Below, piece by piece: positions 23,833 to 35,800 of a stretch of 64,000 nucleotides of DNA. Origin of the DNA: Hyalella azteca. Taxonomy: Eukaryota > Arthropoda > Malacostraca > Amphipoda > Hyalellidae. The stretch spans positions 186,001-250,000 of the forward strand of contig NW_025933011.1 of the NCBI RefSeq assembly GCF_000764305.2, read 5' to 3'. The notes beneath the pieces were generated by a model, which was not told the DNA's origin, did no database searches, and worked only from the letters and a program-made list of their open reading frames with translations. The first letter of the stretch is position 1. Every line of letters starts with the position of its first letter. Both the position numbers and the translations under genes were made by a program.

Positions 23833-26759
23833 AATGAGCACGGTTACAAAGTCCGTTGTGGAACATGACATAATCTGCAGAATGGACTGCTCTTTTCTCT
23901 CCGCTCGATCAAATCAGAATAATCTTAGTTCCTACGATACAAAGGTACGATCGTCAACAAAGTTAAGATTCTTTCTATAATGCAATGTTACAATTTTTAT
24001 ATCATAATTAAAATGCATCCTTTTCCTATACGCTGTACATCAAGATAATACTCATTGTTGACCCTAATAAATAACCTAGCCTCATACACTATTTTTTATT
24101 TCTATTTTTTTTTGATAGGCTGAGACCTCACATCATAAATTCTAACTAAGAAGAAGCCTCAAGACTTGAGCTGAAGCTTTGAAGCTATGATAGAATCCAT
24201 GAACTTAAGTGCTTTCCCAAGTGCTTATTATAATTTGAAGTTTATATTTTAATTTGATTATTGAAAAGACAGTGGTGCAACAAAGTGTTTTAATCATGAT
24301 CTGACATACCCAAAACCCATTCTGTTATGTAGGCAGGAGGAGAGTTCCATATAGAACCACGGTAATACGAATGTCTGATGTAAACCAATTAATGTCTGAA
24401 TTTTTCTTCATGCCAAAGAATTTTTGTGGCAGGTGTTTTGTAAACACAGGAACGTGAATAAAGATCAGCATATTGATGATACCTATAAAGAATATTTTAT
24501 TCGAAAAATATATAAATTTAATATAAAACATTTCTAAATAAATTGGAATTACATAATTCGATCATCAACATTCTCCGGGAGCACAAAGTAGTTCGTCGTA
24601 AATAAAGATATATTCTGAACCGAGTTGTTTCCGATTAAGTACTGATATTTTCATAATTACGCAATTAATTAAGATAAGCGAAAGTTCAGTAAATGTAATC
24701 CTTTTTTGAGTATATTTGAGTGTAAAAATCTTCAGGAAAGCATGCAAATATTCGCTACAAAATACACGAGAAGAGTAAATATTTTTTATCTGCAATACAA
24801 AACTGTCAATATTCGCTGATGGAATAAACGAATACTTTTAACAAAACTTTTGTTGACATTACTATTTTACGTCATGTTTTCTTTTCATATCCTTCTACAT
24901 GCCAATTATGGGATCGGAAATAGGATTATACATTATTCGAGAAAAATATAATGTAATGATTGTTCGATCAGGTTTAGGTTATATGTATATCCTACTGCTT
25001 AATACATTAACAATAAACCCCTTTCAATACAGCGAAAAACATTGCTCTTCTCATTTATGGGGACTTTATTACATGTCATAATAGACCACAAAATAATTGC
25101 TTGATTTTCGAAGCCTTTCAAACGATTTTCAGCGTTACTCTCACATTTCTTCTAGCATAAACAAGTCAATCTAACGATTTTGGATGGGATCATAAACCTA
25201 AAATTCAGGATGAAGTCTTTTATACTGTTCAGTGACGGCCCGTCCGACTCATGAACAACTGGACATAAACTCGGTCAGATTTTGCTCTAATTAGGCGAAG
25301 AAAAATCCCTCGTGTATTTATGACCGGCCAGGAACTAACGAGCGCTCGTTAGGTCGTGGGGTTAGTGCGGAAATGATAGGAGCGGTGCGCATCTACGCCA
25401 TTCGTTCTTTTGCAAAATTGTTACTTATTGTAAAGAGAATTTTGAATTTTACATCTAAATTAGACGAAAATTACTTCTTATAATTTATTAAGCATAACGT
25501 ACTTGAGCCAGATGGGGCACCTCGGAGCTACATGTTGCTGCCTAAAAAGGCAGAATTCTCACAATTAGAAATTGTGGCTAAAATATGGCTAGCCACTCTA
25601 CATCTGGTAACCAGCTACGCTAAATTCGTTCTGATTACAAAACGGTCATTTGCATAAGCAATCTTTCTGTAGGAAGTTTTCTTCATTCTCAAATGGGAGA
25701 GATAACAGCAAGATGTTGAGGAAAGGGAAATTTATAATTTTTAATTCCAGAAGTTAAACGGCATAAAAAAATGTCTATCTTCCTTTTATTACCAGATTTG
25801 AGAGTCCGTGCGCTGAATTTTCGTTCCGCATTTTCTTTTCGTTTGAGGAAAATTGCGAAAACGAAACTGGTATGATTTACTTTGAACTAATTTTTGTTAG
25901 TTCCAGCTCTCAGACGCAAACTACGGACGGAAAAATTAGATATCAAAACACTTCCTTTGTTTGGTGAACTTGACTTCTTCGCATAAACATAATAAAATTT
26001 TAATCAGGTTTTGGTGATACAACTTAACATGTACATATGTACGTTCTTTATTATCAAATAGCAGGCTCAAATTCTTTAACAATAAACAGTAAATGGAAGA
26101 TAGAAAAAACTTGCGCTCATTTAAGAAAACGTCTGCGAAGAAAAATCAATGGAAAAAATAATTAGGCATATTTGTTGAGGTATTAATTTAGTACGTTCAG
26201 CATGATGAACAATAAGTGATGTAGCGATCGTTTAGAGCAGCCGTCGTTCAATGTAAGCGCGTTGTTCCACATGTGTCACGCATAGGGTTTTATAAATCTC
26301 GGGGGTAAATTCAATGTTCTGTCTTTAGCTATACTCAAGTCCTTCATCATTTACTCCATGTATTTATAATTTTTTCATAAATTATGGTACAATTTCTGAT
26401 AGATCATTGCAATATTTAGAAGAATTAAGCATTAGTTCAAGTCATTCCTAATCCCCTGATATATATAATATAGTTGTGTATAATATACATATACCATCAA
26501 TCCTACTGATTGCTCAAAAATAAAAGTTTCTATCATAAACTTGCGAAGTCTTTCACCTGAATTTCTACCCTGACATGCATTATCGGATGCCGCCACTCAC
26601 TTATAAGTGCATCTCTTACTGAAGATGGACGACTTCATAACTTCTTTGTGGTTCAGTAAAGTCGATATCGTCCACTCATATAAGAGGCCATGTAGGGAAA
26701 ACTCTTGATTTAAATAGTTTTTTATGATATGGGCTTTCGCTTATAAGGTGGCCTCGCTT
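23833..26759. other. AT-rich non-coding stretch
   Basis: No gene supported; open frames stay under 77 codons. Near 26595-26760 the words CACTTATAAGTGCATC, TCGCTTATAAGGTGG and CTCATATAAGAGGCC recall degraded pogo/Tigger-type element ends, but no terminal pair could be assigned. Confidence 0.5.
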
Positions 26760-26851
26760 ATAAGGTGTAAAATTACTGTGAAGTGCCGTATAATGAAAAA
26801 TAAGATGTAAAATTACATGTTTAAGGTGTAAAATTACTGTGGAGTGCCATT
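26760..26851. repeat. 30 bp direct repeat with partial middle copy
   Basis: TAAGGTGTAAAATTACTGTG plus RAGTGCCRTA occurs at 26761-26790 and 26822-26851. A partial copy (TAAGATGTAAAATTAC) lies between them at 26801-26816. Confidence 0.75.
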
Positions 26852-27668
26852 TAGCAAAAACTCATGCGCTTACTGGAAAAAAACGAGTAGGAGTTTGACT
26901 TACATTTTTTGGGTCATATTTCAAGGTAATATTTTTTAACTATTTATGTCCAATAGGGTAACATGGGGCAGCAAGCTCACTGCGGGTCATGGGCCCATAG
27001 AGGGTTTCTCGCCAAGTATGCGGTCGACAGTTTCACTGGGATGAAGTGTACGGATTTACGTTTTGCTAAGTGTTTGCGTTATTAAGTTATTTGTGAATAA
27101 CTGTTTTAGCCCAGATAAAATTTTTTTTGCTGCTAAATAAAACTGTTTTCGATTACTTTAGATGAAGCTTTTGAAGTTACTGTGAATTATATTTTGAAAG
27201 TAATATATAAAGGGAAAATTTTGAGATAAATTTTAGACTAATAGCTTTTAAAATAAAATGTTGACACGATATAAATTGAAATGATACCTAGTGGGGCAAC
27301 GGGCCCACGCGTGTCACGGGGCAAAGCACCCATGGTGAAGTCTTGTGTTATACATCATTAGATTTGTTTCCATGACATTTTCAAAACTATGACTAGCTTT
27401 TTGAATTACAAATTACACTTCATATTGCATGATTTTTTGATTTGTCGCCTTAAGGCAGCAGGTTTAGTTTCTAGATATAGGGATTTATGACCACTTATCG
27501 AGTTATTGACGCTTGCCTTGCCAAAAGTTGATTTCAGTCAACACCAATGAGCCAAAAGTTGATAAATTTTTATGGTGTTGGCTGAAATCACGATTAGGTA
27601 CGAATTTTCTGCACATAATATCTGAATTATGGACGAAACTGGAACGAAGTTTTTTCTGATCAACTAAA

Positions 27669-27850
27669 CATATTTTTTCTAGTCAAGGATACATTTTTTC
27701 ATGTCAAGGACGAATGTTTTATAGCAAGGATATATTTTTCAAGTCAAGGATATATATTTTCATGTCAATGAAATATTTTTCTTCACGTCAGTGATAGATT
27801 TTTTAAGCCAAGAGTATATTTTTTTCAAGTTAATGATATGATTTTTTGAG
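27669..27850. repeat. Degenerate 21 bp tandem array inside the TA-flanked element
   Basis: About eight units follow the pattern GTCAAGGATATATTTTTTCAT, 19-23 bp each, with many substitutions. Confidence 0.65.
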
Positions 27851-27988
27851 TTGTTAATAAATGAATGCATGTCATATTTTTATTACATTTTTCTTATTTT
27901 TAACTGTAAAGTGTTGTTTTATCATTTTTAAACAAAAAATATACAATTGTGGTAAAGGGACCAAGGGTGGGCGCCTTGCCCCAAGCCC

Positions 27989-28026
27989 ATGGGCCCATTG
28001 CCCCAGTGGTGGGGCAATGGGCCCAT
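27989..28026. repeat. 17 bp perfect hairpin
   Basis: ATGGGCCCATTGCCCCA at 27989-28005, a 4 nt loop GTGG, then its exact complement at 28010-28026. It is GC-rich in an AT-rich setting and sits about 165 bp inside the right end of the transposon. Its preservation while neighbouring sequence has decayed may reflect recent origin or function in the element. Confidence 0.9.
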
Positions 28027-28210
28027 ATTGACACTTTTTACAAAATAGTTTTTCATTAAAAATTGAATAACTCTATAGGCGTCTAATTCACATCATACAT
28101 TCCTCATTAGTTTTTCCTTTAAACAAAACAAAGAACCACCTCGTATCAATTAAAACTTCATCAAAATTTTAGTTTAAAGAACGGGGGGCGCGCTGCCCCA
28201 TGTTGCCCTA

Positions 28211-31200
28211 CCGATTTGCTCGCTTTCCTAAGCTTACGAGAAGGAAACGAAAGAAAATAGCTAAAGGTAACTTCTTCAAATTGGTACTCAATTTTAAATT
28301 GCACATGCACCATAGCTGCTGTCACTAGATCCAAATTATTTCCGTGATCTAAAGTAATGCGAAAACACTAAATTATAAGCAATCGAGTCACACGATGAAG
28401 ATTTTCATGACAAGTTACGGTCGCGGTCAATGTTCGGTCCCAGGCTTGCATATGCTTGACCTGCAGAGCTCCGACCCGAGCTGTTAGCACAACTGAACTG
28501 ACTGCGATTTTTTAGAATGAATTCATCGATGTGACTCGAGTGTTTTCGGCGAAAGAACTGCAAGATAGGATGAGATTTTCGCTTTTTTTTCTGCACAAAT
28601 TTGCTTATTTCAGTTGGTTCAATATTTGTGCTCAACTGTTACGTAAATAATTTCCAGATCATCTAAATTTGTATCGATATTCGTTTGAAAGGAGAATGTA
28701 CGTCATATGACAGAATTTGGCACACACACTTAATTTTTTTTCGAAAATTAATTTACAATCCCTGGGAAGAATTTAGAATCGTTTAATAATTCGTTATTTT
28801 TCAGACACATTTTTTTGATACGTTCAACAGGGAAAAACACACTGGAAATGTCGGCAATCAGGTCCTGGTGAGTGGCTTCACTAAAACCTGAATTAATACT
28901 TCACATTTAACATTATTAGGCATTAATGTTTAATATTCATTCATTAACACTGTTCAAACATTAGAGCTGTTCAAGATTAAAAAAGGCTGTAGAATAGAAA
29001 TACTAACATTATGGTTACATTCATGTCAGGTAAAATTCGATGCACTACGTTCAGATCAAAATTGAGTAACGGATTTTTGAAAACTTGTTCTAATTCGTTT
29101 AATATTGTAAGCACGATATACATTACCGATATACATTACTACATTACATGTACACGATATACAATACATTATAATATACGATATTCATTACGATGTATAT
29201 TACCATTCTCTTATATATTTTAATGGAGAGAGAACAATTAAAAAAATACAGCCGGCGATGAAACTCGGGTCAATCTTGAATTTCCGAAAATGAAATTCAT
29301 TCAAACATTTTGAACTATTTACTTCTTCCCAATTCGTTATTATTTTTCAATCAAATTTCAATTAACTTGTCTGAGAATTTCCTGTGAAATTATGTTTAAC
29401 ATATGTATGAATATTATTCTAGCGTAGGATTTTTTACCGTGGGATAACTTTTCCTTTCTCTTGAATTTACACCGCCTCAAAGCAATGGGGAATTCGATAG
29501 TTCACAGTTTTATTAAAGGCATAGAAAAACATGGCATTGATAAGTAAGAAATTTCTGTTATATAAAAATTTAGTTAACTTTATAACAGACAGCGTAGAGA
29601 ACGTGCTAGGCAAAATAAGCCATTCTGCTGACACTGAACCCAAAATCTAAATCGAAACTCAACGTTGTGGTATAAGGGTATATTTTTTTATCTTTAATGA
29701 ATCTCAAGCCTTTAATTGCAGCAATATTTTATTCTAAACATATTCAAAACTAACAAATTATTCAGGATAACGATGCAATTGCGCGAGGACCTTATGCGCT
29801 TGTGATGCCTTACCTCATATTATGCAAGCATTTAGGTGACGACGTCGTAATTTCTTTCTATCTATTAAATAAAAATCATAATATCACAGTGACTATTTGT
29901 ATCAATGAATCAACATCATTTTGACTTGCATATACAGCATCGTTTTTTATTTGGTTCTGTTTATTTCTCATCATGAATTCTTCAGTTTTTGTGAAATTCG
30001 TCTTCAAATGATTCCACCCAGGAAAGATTAACTCAAGAATAAATTAAAAGATTTTTTGTTATCTATCGATTATTTAAGAATTTATTTATTGAAAAATGTT
30101 ATTAATTATTTTTTAATTACCAGTTGAAATTATTTTAACTCTTTCTCTCATACCATGTCACTTCATTTCAAAATGTTCGTTATGGAGGCAGATTTCTAAA
30201 AATTTGGTGGGCATTGCTTACAGTAACTCTGCAAGATTAAATTTGCCAAATTATAATCGCTCATAAGTTCGCCTAATTTTGAAATTACCTTTTGTTGCAG
30301 CTATTGTTCTCTCGAATTCCCAATGACCATTTAGCTCGAGCTTGTTTCTTTAGGTACTCGCTTTTACTTCTTGAGAAGGCCTCTTAAACTTCCAAGTCTA
30401 TTTGAACTAGACTGGCATTTTAACTAAGTCTTCCACTGCTCCCAGGTTCCTCTCCTCCATTTGAAGCTTTTTCTCTTTTTATATTTTAGTCGGTAAAAAA
30501 ATCGCACTAAACTCTTTCCCTCAGTCTGCCAATTAACTTTTTGTCTTTCGTAGTTTTTCGCTCGTGTTGTTGCACTTGGTTTACGCTCTTGAACTTTGCA
30601 CGCTGTTTTTAACTCGATAATATTTGAGGTTGATTTCAGGTTCTTTTGTAATATATGAAATAATTTCTAATAGTTAAATATTACATTTTATCGGAATTCT
30701 CACACTACGGTTGAATTTAAACAAGCATACAATAGTATTGGACCAACAGCTTTTGGCATTTTTTCACTACCTGACTAAAAAATCTTTTTTAGTCACTAAA
30801 ATAATCGTTTTTATTCACTACATGACTAAGAAAATTTTAGTCAATTTAGTAACTAATATTTACGTCCTTCTCTGAGTGTAAGCAGCCAGAATAAGCCTAT
30901 GATAAATTTCATCCAGAGTTTTACTGGATGACGAATATGCTCGTGGAAGTCATTTTTTGATTGTCTATCAGACTTCAGGAAATTTTATTAATATCCCAAA
31001 TGATCGTATTTGTTGATTTTATTCTGTACATTTATTTTACTTAGAATGGTATAAGAATTATTAAAGTTTTGACAGGAACAAATCAGGGAAATTTACTCTT
31101 CCAAACTTTCCCAGTCTCAAGAAACTATGCCTAGAAGATAATCATCTAACATATCACGGAGGCTAAGGATAAGAATGGAATAAAGTGACTTCTTCACTGA

Positions 31201-31356
31201 CTTTGGCAACTTTTTAACGCGCCGCTATAAAAGTAACTGCGATGAAGCTCCAAGTTTTTAGAATAACTCTCGCCCTACGCAATCGCCTTCTCATCCTCAC
31301 TGAATTATTGCTCAACTAAAGGGGGCGGTCTGACCTCAGCACTTCTCTGGGAACAA
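28211..31356. other. AT-rich non-coding stretch
   Basis: No gene seen; open frames do not exceed 76 codons. A cluster of ACGATATACATTAC-like words lies at 29110-29200. Short repeated words TCACTA and GACTAA recur at 30765-30850. Confidence 0.6.
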
Positions 31357-31618
31357 AATTAATTGCTGGCTTCTTCACTGAATCTCATTCGTCTGTGATA
31401 CTGCACGTCCGGAAAGAATTCTTCTAACCGTGAATATTAGCCAAATTAATTGCTAGCTTCTTCACTGAATCTCATTCGTCTGTGATACTGCACGTCCGGA
31501 AAAACTCTTTTGACCGTGAATATTGGCAAAATTAATTGCTAGGCTTCGTCACTGAATCTCATTCGTCTGTTATACTGCACGTCCGGAAAGAATTCTTCTG
31601 ACCGTGAATATTAGCTAA
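31357..31618. repeat. 86-87 bp tandem triplication
   Basis: Three units start at 31357, 31444 and 31530. Each runs from AATTAATTGCTRG through TTCACTGAATCTCATTCGTC and TACTGCACGTCCGG to CCGTGAATATTRGC. They differ by a handful of bases, so the amplification is fairly recent. A minus-strand frame of 111 codons (31559-31894) overlaps the last unit and has no recognised domain. Confidence 0.85.
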
Positions 31619-32604
31619 AACAATAGAGTTTTCAGGGCCGAGCCAATTAAGCGACGCTGTAGTATTCCGATGCAAGCTGACCACTATATTTCTGTGCGTT
31701 TCAGGGTCTAGTGGACTTTCATAAAAAGTCTTTGGCTGAGCTTTCGGGACGGAACGAAAAAATGGTGTGTGCATATAAAATAAAAAAGAACAAGTAAATA
31801 TATTTGTTAATAATAAAGTTTTGTTATTTAGGCAAAAGTTCTTGTGCAAAAGACTGATATAATTTCCCACATTGATATGAGAAGGATCAATCAATCATTC
31901 ACTATAATTGAAGAGAAGATCGTAGACTTATGGGAAAAGAAAATTTATCACGAGAGTATCTTTGTATATTTGGTAACGAAGAATTATTTGAGCATGTAAA
32001 TATTTGAAGAGTTTGATCCTAACATAACTACGTGTACATAATTTTGAGCTTTTACAAGGTACATCCCGTCACTTATGTGGAGGCAAGCGTGAAAAGGCCA
32101 CTCGATCGTTTTATGAAGTCCGATATCAACGCCAGTAATGTGGCATACAATTTTATGGTTCACATGGCGACCATAACTAAATTTTATGACTGAATGTCCC
32201 AACATAAGAGAGCTTGAGTGGCAGAACTGATTTGCCAAGCTCTTTTTCTAGATCTTTTACTGGAATACAAAAGTTAGAACCAAATAGCTGCCAGAAAAAT
32301 TCTCTACTTAACTAAATAAAACTAAACAAACAAGCCTAATAATATCAGGAAGTCAGTCCAAGAATTATTCTGCTATGCTCGAAACATCTTATTCAGCCAG
32401 TGCTCACATTTCTTCATAATATTGTTATCTCACCTGCTATGTTGTTATGGCTCGAACAAGCATAACAATTGTTTGGCCTGCAAACTTTGCGGGCTGCAAG
32501 ATCGAATAGCCCCTGAGGAGCTGCCAAGTCAGACTGAACGATGCATCAGGAACATCGCGGTTGTCGACCAGCGCTACGGGGCTTTGAGTATAGAAATATT
32601 TAAT

Positions 32605-32820
32605 TTCTGTGCATACATAAGAGCTCTCAAATGAACCACATCAAATGTGAAAAAAAAATTTGTACACTATTGCTGCGGTACCGGCGCAGTGCGCAGTATG
32701 CCTGTTCTGTGCATACATAAAAGCTCTCAAATGAACCACATCAAATATGAAAAAAAATTTGTACACTATTGCTGCGGTAGCGATTGGCGCAGTGCGCATT
32801 AATTGCTGCTATGCCTCGTT
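32605..32820. repeat. 100 bp tandem duplication
   Basis: TTCTGTGCATACATAARAGC begins units at 32605 and 32705. Homology continues through CTCAAATGAACCACATCAAA and TTTGTACACTATTGCTGCGG to the GGCGCAGTGCGCA block. The second unit carries a small insertion before GGCGCAG. Confidence 0.85.
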
Positions 32821-35800
32821 GCTGCCAAGTTACCACGGACGGACGAAATCAGCAGCTGAGCGTTGATGTGGATGTGAAATCGGGGTAATTATTTTTTTTG
32901 TACGTAAACATTTGAATTTTTATTTTATGTAAAATAAATTTACAATATTTATGAACAATGTATATCTTCTTGTGGGGTGAAATTATTTCTTCGATCCTAT
33001 CCACACTGATTACAAGCATAGTAAACTATAATCCTGCGTTTATACACGACATATCGATGAAATATATTAATCTTTTTTGCTTCTATCGGAGCTAATATAC
33101 TTGCAACTAAATTATGCAGAAAACAATCAACGTCGCTCCAAGTTTAACCCTAGCTAAAAAAATGAATAAATAAAGAAATGGTAAACGGAATACATTGAAA
33201 TTTGACCTAAATTACCTCAGTAGATTTCAGTCAGCGTTGATTACAAACAGTAAATGAAAACTGAAAAGCTGCACGAATAAATTTGTCATCGCTGAAGGTC
33301 TACATGCATCCCCGAAAAAGCTCACTGATAGTATAGAAGTTTATGTCACAATAATTAAACATTAATCATTAATCAACATTAGTGCCAAGAATAGGTATTA
33401 CCTCTTTAATTATTACATTAGCCTTACCTCGTCCTACTGCGTTTAATTACGGACACAGCAAATTCAACTCGCGCCCCCAGTCTATAACTCATCACATATA
33501 TGCGCGTAATCAACATATGCACCTCTCCAGCTGTCGGCGTGATGATTCATGAAGATCGTATCTCGATCATGAATGCGTTAATTAAAATTGCGAGGACAAT
33601 TTTTTGTGTCGTATTGGCATCAAAAAGTCAATTTCAATTGAAACAGTTCTGTACAATTATTTTTGTCCCCATAGAGTTGGGTCGCGTATAGGAATAAAAT
33701 ATTGTACAGGTACAGCAATGACGAATTTTTCTCAGCGGTAATCTTGTTTTTGGACTCACTAGGCCTTGTCTTATAAATGTTCGCTTCTAAGTACCTGGCT
33801 GAAATGGGCAACTTGTGGTAGCAATAATAAATTGTAAACAATAATCTTCATAATTTATAAATGTTAATCAAATTCATGTGCTAATATTTTTACGCTGGCT
33901 TGTATTTATAGGTACCATTCAGTCTGAAGGAATTTACTTTAAATTTATTCTCGCTTTGAGTCACCGACACGTGGAAGAGCTTCCCTGAAGACAGTGTTGA
34001 CGATCTGACAATGAACGCGTTCGTGAACAAACTAGAAGAGGTTACAAAGTCCTATATATGTTCAATCATGTAATTGATTGAAATTTTGGAATTTCAAAGA
34101 CTGTAAATTTTAAGTTTTTTTCTACATACCTATTGATAGGTATGGGCTTGTAAATAGTGAAGTTGGCATTGTGACCTGATGGTGAACGCACCGATTATCT
34201 TGGACGCACTCCGACAATCTGTATTTAACGTCATACCTTTTTTGTTTCATTTATTTTTGTTGGAGTGATCACTCTTACTCTTCGTTATGTTTATTTACGT
34301 TTAAATACATGCTCGCTCTTACTTTACTTAGGAGGCAGATACAGACTTAATCTTGAGCATTATTGCCCTTACATTTTTATAACTGTGGTAAAACATCTGG
34401 GCCTCAGGCTTATTAACCAAAATTGAATATTTTAATATATGTTCCTCCATTAATACGTTAATACTTATCTTTATCACTTGCTTCGAAGTTTGCCTTTTTG
34501 AAATTCTGATATTTTCCCTATATATGACCACGTAATTGCCTCTTAAAATTATAAACAGCGGGTCGCAAAAGATTTCAGGGTAGGTTTATGAAGGTTCAAT
34601 TAATTGAAGTGACACAGTGAATTCAAATTTGCCACAGCCTTTACCTTTTGTTCCCTTAGAATAACCGTTTTCTTCTGGAAGGGACCGTATGGATCATTCA
34701 GGCTCGCGGATGGGACTACTTAATTATTTGTTAATATATGTTTGAGGTGTGTTTTCTGATTGATGACTAGTCTATACACGATTGTATTCTTATTGTTGAA
34801 GCTTGGAAGCTTACTATGCGTAACCAAATGATTGGTGCTTTCCCATTGCTGAATTTAGCTGTATTGATATAAGCTGCTTGTCTATTTATTTTTATAGTTT
34901 TCTTGAGCCGGATATTAGTCTGATACGACTAAGCTGTTTTGTTTCTGTATACGGGAATGCGTACTCGAACTCTTTTCTCAAGTCTACTTGATCTGAGACG
35001 TGGTACGCAAAAAAAGTTTAATTTGTACATCGCCTTTGTTTAAAGCCTAACAAAAGGATTCACATAGCAAGACTCGATGATGAATGTTGAATCATAAGCC
35101 AATACTTTATTCCCACAAAGAACGCGCCTGGTTTACTTTATAAATTATTCCAGACTAATTTCTGCGGTTAATTTCCAATAGCTTCACTGAACAGAGGAAC
35201 CAATCTGAAAATTTGACAAAGCATGATTGCGTGTAATTTATTTTTGGCGACAGTCCTTAATGTATAACGACCTAGTTTCCTCATACTTCTTACTTTTTCG
35301 CAGTATTGGCTTCGCTGATTTAATGTAAAATTATTCACAAAATCATTTCTTCTTCTTTTCCTGCGCGACCTATTCAATATCATGCAATCAAGCTTCCCAA
35401 TGGAGAACCCAGTCGAATAATTAAGCAAGGAATTGAATTGCAAGCCATGCTTTTTTTCAAATCACTTTCGTGTTATGTTTAAACATCTTTGAATTTCTGA
35501 TTGAACACTGAACACTCAATCGAAAAAAAAAACAGAACACATTGAGGAGTAGGATTGAGTAACACGTGGCTTGTCAATCTATCGCTTGCGAGCGTATGAG
35601 TTGAATGCATCATAATGCATCATATTATAACAATTTAGCTCTCCGATCTGCACGAAACTCCTACAAACGAGATTTACAACCGAGGTAGTCGTAGCCCATA
35701 AGCATACGTTCAATAATTGTCGTCAATTAATGACAAACTATAATTATTAATTAATAATAATGCACTTAAATTGATGGCGTTTCGACGAGGGCTGCGTTAT

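Larger units (their letters stand above)
26954..28210. mobile_element. TA-flanked non-autonomous DNA transposon
   Basis: The left end GGGTAACATGGGGCAGC (26956-26972) and right end GCTGCCCCATGTTGCCC (28192-28208) are inverted copies with one mismatch in 17 bp. TA flanks both sides (26954-26955 and 28209-28210), the target duplication expected of Tc1/mariner-type elements. The 1253 bp interior repeats the GGGGCA/GGGCCC words (27291-27336, 27975-28030), has a 17 bp perfect hairpin near the right end, an AT-rich short tandem array, and an internal inverted pair (TTTCAGTCAACACC at about 27532 versus GGTGTTGGCTGAAA at about 27573). No transposase frame is present. The family is unknown to me. Confidence 0.75.

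Noticed and set aside
23683..23871. Minus-strand frame with Ser-Val-Cys-Pro repeats
   Set aside because: It is the translation of the GACA/GACG tract of the interspersed repeat; similar frames appear in the other copies.
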